A stretch of DNA of 64,000 nucleotides from Branchiostoma lanceolatum. Its lineage: Eukaryota; Chordata; Leptocardii; Amphioxiformes; Branchiostomatidae. Positions 60,529 to 64,000 of the stretch are shown in pieces (the first letter of the stretch is position 1; each line of letters opens with the position of its first letter). Both the position numbers and the translations under genes were made by a program. A model generated the notes under the pieces. The model was not told the origin of the DNA. It made no database searches and was given only the letters and a program-made list of their open reading frames with translations. Location: NCBI RefSeq assembly GCF_035083965.1, contig NC_089731.1:9088501-9152500 (forward strand). The letters are read 5' to 3'.

Positions 60529-61184
60529 GTTCCCAAGAAAGAATGGTCAGAAAGCTTTTTTTCATTTACATATGAAATACTTCAACACATAAAGAGGCTT
60601 TTAAGGACAAAGTGACGTCAGTCTCGAGATATGCATTCCCCGTGGGCGAGAAGCTAAGACCCCGAGACGTCAGTCTAAGGAGCGCAATGTTTCTGGCTCT
60701 CTTCTAGACACTGAGTCTTAGAGTCCTGTTCAGCTGGTCTAAAAGCTCAACATGCTTAGCATCTGCACCAAATTAGCGTAAGAGCCTGAATGCCTGACTT
60801 GGGTGCTAACTACATATTAAAGTAGATAGTGGAGTGAAACTGTGTATATGAACTTGTGTTCATTGGTATAGAAATACCACAAGTCTCCTCACTAGTCACT
60901 GTAAATCCATCTAAGTTTGTGGGGTCGGGGACGTAAAGTTCGCGGTAGGTGGGGGTTCACTGTGTTAACGTTTGAAGTTGCCAATACAATTATTATTATT
61001 TTCATTCAGTAACACATCATCTGCAGAACCAGAACACTTGCTGCTGCTGTGATTCGCCGTTTAACACAATCAACAAATGAAAGGATTCCATTGCAAGCAG
61101 CATGATTAGTAGCTTTGCCTCAAAGGCTTTTTTTTATAGTTTTTGTGACATAAAAGCTGTGGATGGATTTTTCTAACATTTTCC

Positions 61185-61190
61185 TTTATT
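61185..61190 (-). terminator. Possible polyadenylation signal, ACTL6A
   Basis: TTTATT on the + strand, i.e. AATAAA in the ACTL6A sense, about 1 kb beyond its stop codon. Nearer alternatives were not obvious. Confidence 0.35.
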
Positions 61191-62184
61191 TTTTTGGATG
61201 AAGGTAGCTCTTGATGTCAGAAATAAATGGTTGTATTTTGGGGACCAACAGCACTTTCATTTCAACTTCTGCTGTGTGTTTGTGTCTTAGTTCCCCACAC
61301 ACGACCACTCAAGAAGTTATGAATTGATTTTCACGATGTTCATAGGTGTAGAGACATGAACATATGTCACCTACAAGTTACTGTATGCAGATGAGGACTT
61401 CCTTAGCATAATCAATACAGAAATGCTGCTAGCACATAGATCATGCCATTGTTTATGACTTACATGTACATGAATTAACATAGTAGAAAACACATTGTAG
61501 GAAAAGAAACACAAACACAACATACATCACAAAACAGCTTTCATTCCCATGTAAATTTAAGTCTATTTCTAAACAATTCTATGCTTGGTATACAAACTAA
61601 GGCCCTAGCCAGTCCAAGCACTTCCAGGTATATACATGTATACTGTAAGTAAGGCTAGAAGTAAAGTTTGACATCAAAACAATTGTTTCTTTTTTCTGTC
61701 AAAACTACATATATATTACCCAATGTACTGAACAACAGCCAGACTACACTGTAATGAGATTGTAGCTAGATGAAGTAGGTTTTACAAGGACTACATGATG
61801 ATGATGATGACATATACATACAGTGTTATGACTCATAATAATTGTTGTGCAGCTTGTAGTTGTACTAAAAAAATATAGATGCAGAACTTCTGTGTTATGC
61901 ATTGAAGCCTCATGATGATGATGGCACTAAGATTCAGATGTACAAGTACGCTGCATGTATGCTATCAATATTCAAAATGAAGTAGTTTGGTACCCTTGAT
62001 ATCCCTTCAAAAGGTTTTAAACTGGTTACCCAAATTGCCACCCCTATCAGCAACAATTACCAAAGCCAAAGTTCAACAAACTTAGACAGAAACATTGTAA
62101 AATGTTTGTCCCTTCAGGTGGCTACTTCATGTTTTTGGTACTTAAATACAGAGTTAAGTTGGTGCAAGTTTATGACAGGCAAGT

Positions 62185-63900
<1,716 letters not shown>

Positions 63901-64000
63901 CTGGAAAATACAACAAGAAAGGCATGGTCAGACGTATAGCTCTTCAGTGTGGGTAAGTTTGATGTCATAATTTGGCATCAATATTTATAGATGTAACTGA

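Larger units (their letters stand above)
58498..62184. other. Intergenic DNA between GPCR start and ACTL6A end
   Basis: No exon recognised. It holds the GPCR 5' flank, the 706-bp long-inverted-repeat element (59823-60528), and the likely ACTL6A 3' UTR with a minus-strand AATAAA at 61185-61190. Short GAT triplet runs occur near 61,797 and 61,912. Confidence 0.5.

Overview
The window is animal nuclear DNA, most likely from a cephalochordate (amphioxus, Branchiostoma). The genes are split into many short exons with GT..AG introns. The introns carry tRNA-derived SINEs, a LINE fragment and many small fold-back elements. The proteins are chordate-like (a GOLIM4 orthologue, a BAF53/ACTL6A orthologue, a Tie-receptor-like ectodomain), and TACATGTA-type words are frequent. 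Species is an inference. Exon models were assembled by hand from splice consensus, reading phase and family resemblance. All complete models close in frame with compatible phases at every junction.

Layout. (1) 137-1835 (+): last four exons of SLC33A1, the ER acetyl-CoA transporter. (2) 4153-21340 (-): a 14-exon ABCG half-transporter of 697 aa, convergent with SLC33A1. It has two alternative, paralogous first coding exons (17132-17214 and 21258-21340), each 83 nt and each ending in the same phase. (3) 17935-18778 (+): a 5'-truncated LINE reverse-transcriptase fragment lying between those two first exons. (4) 21877-30643 (+): a 20-exon, 922-aa cell-surface protein whose N-terminus is the ectodomain of a Tie (TIE1/TEK) receptor. 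Ten further EGF modules follow, then a C-terminal hydrophobic segment, with no kinase. It is divergent from ABCG exon 1B, about 0.5 kb away. (5) 32397-46274 (+): GOLIM4 (GPP130), 18 exons, 784 aa. (6) 49773-52333 (-): a three-exon, 453-aa protein with a ZAD-like Cys2..Cys2 domain and Gln/Pro/Thr repeats, convergent with GOLIM4. (7) 56975-58497 (-): a two-exon rhodopsin-class GPCR of 362 aa with degenerate DRY, CWxP and NPxxY motifs. (8) 62185-63900 (-): last four exons of ACTL6A (BAF53).

These genes do not form one pathway. However, SLC33A1, GOLIM4 and ACTL6A all lie on human 3q25-q26, so the window looks like a retained piece of an ancestral chordate linkage group. The non-genic DNA is rich in mobile material: a 1,331-bp hAT-type non-autonomous element with an 8-bp target-site duplication, small AGCCTG...CAGGCT elements with 9-11-bp duplications, a 706-bp long-inverted-repeat element, SINEs, and a perfect 68-bp-arm palindrome in the GOLIM4 3' UTR.

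The most noteworthy items are the kinase-less Tie-like EGF protein with a duplicated three-exon block, the duplicated first exons of the ABCG gene, and the small palindromic mobile family.
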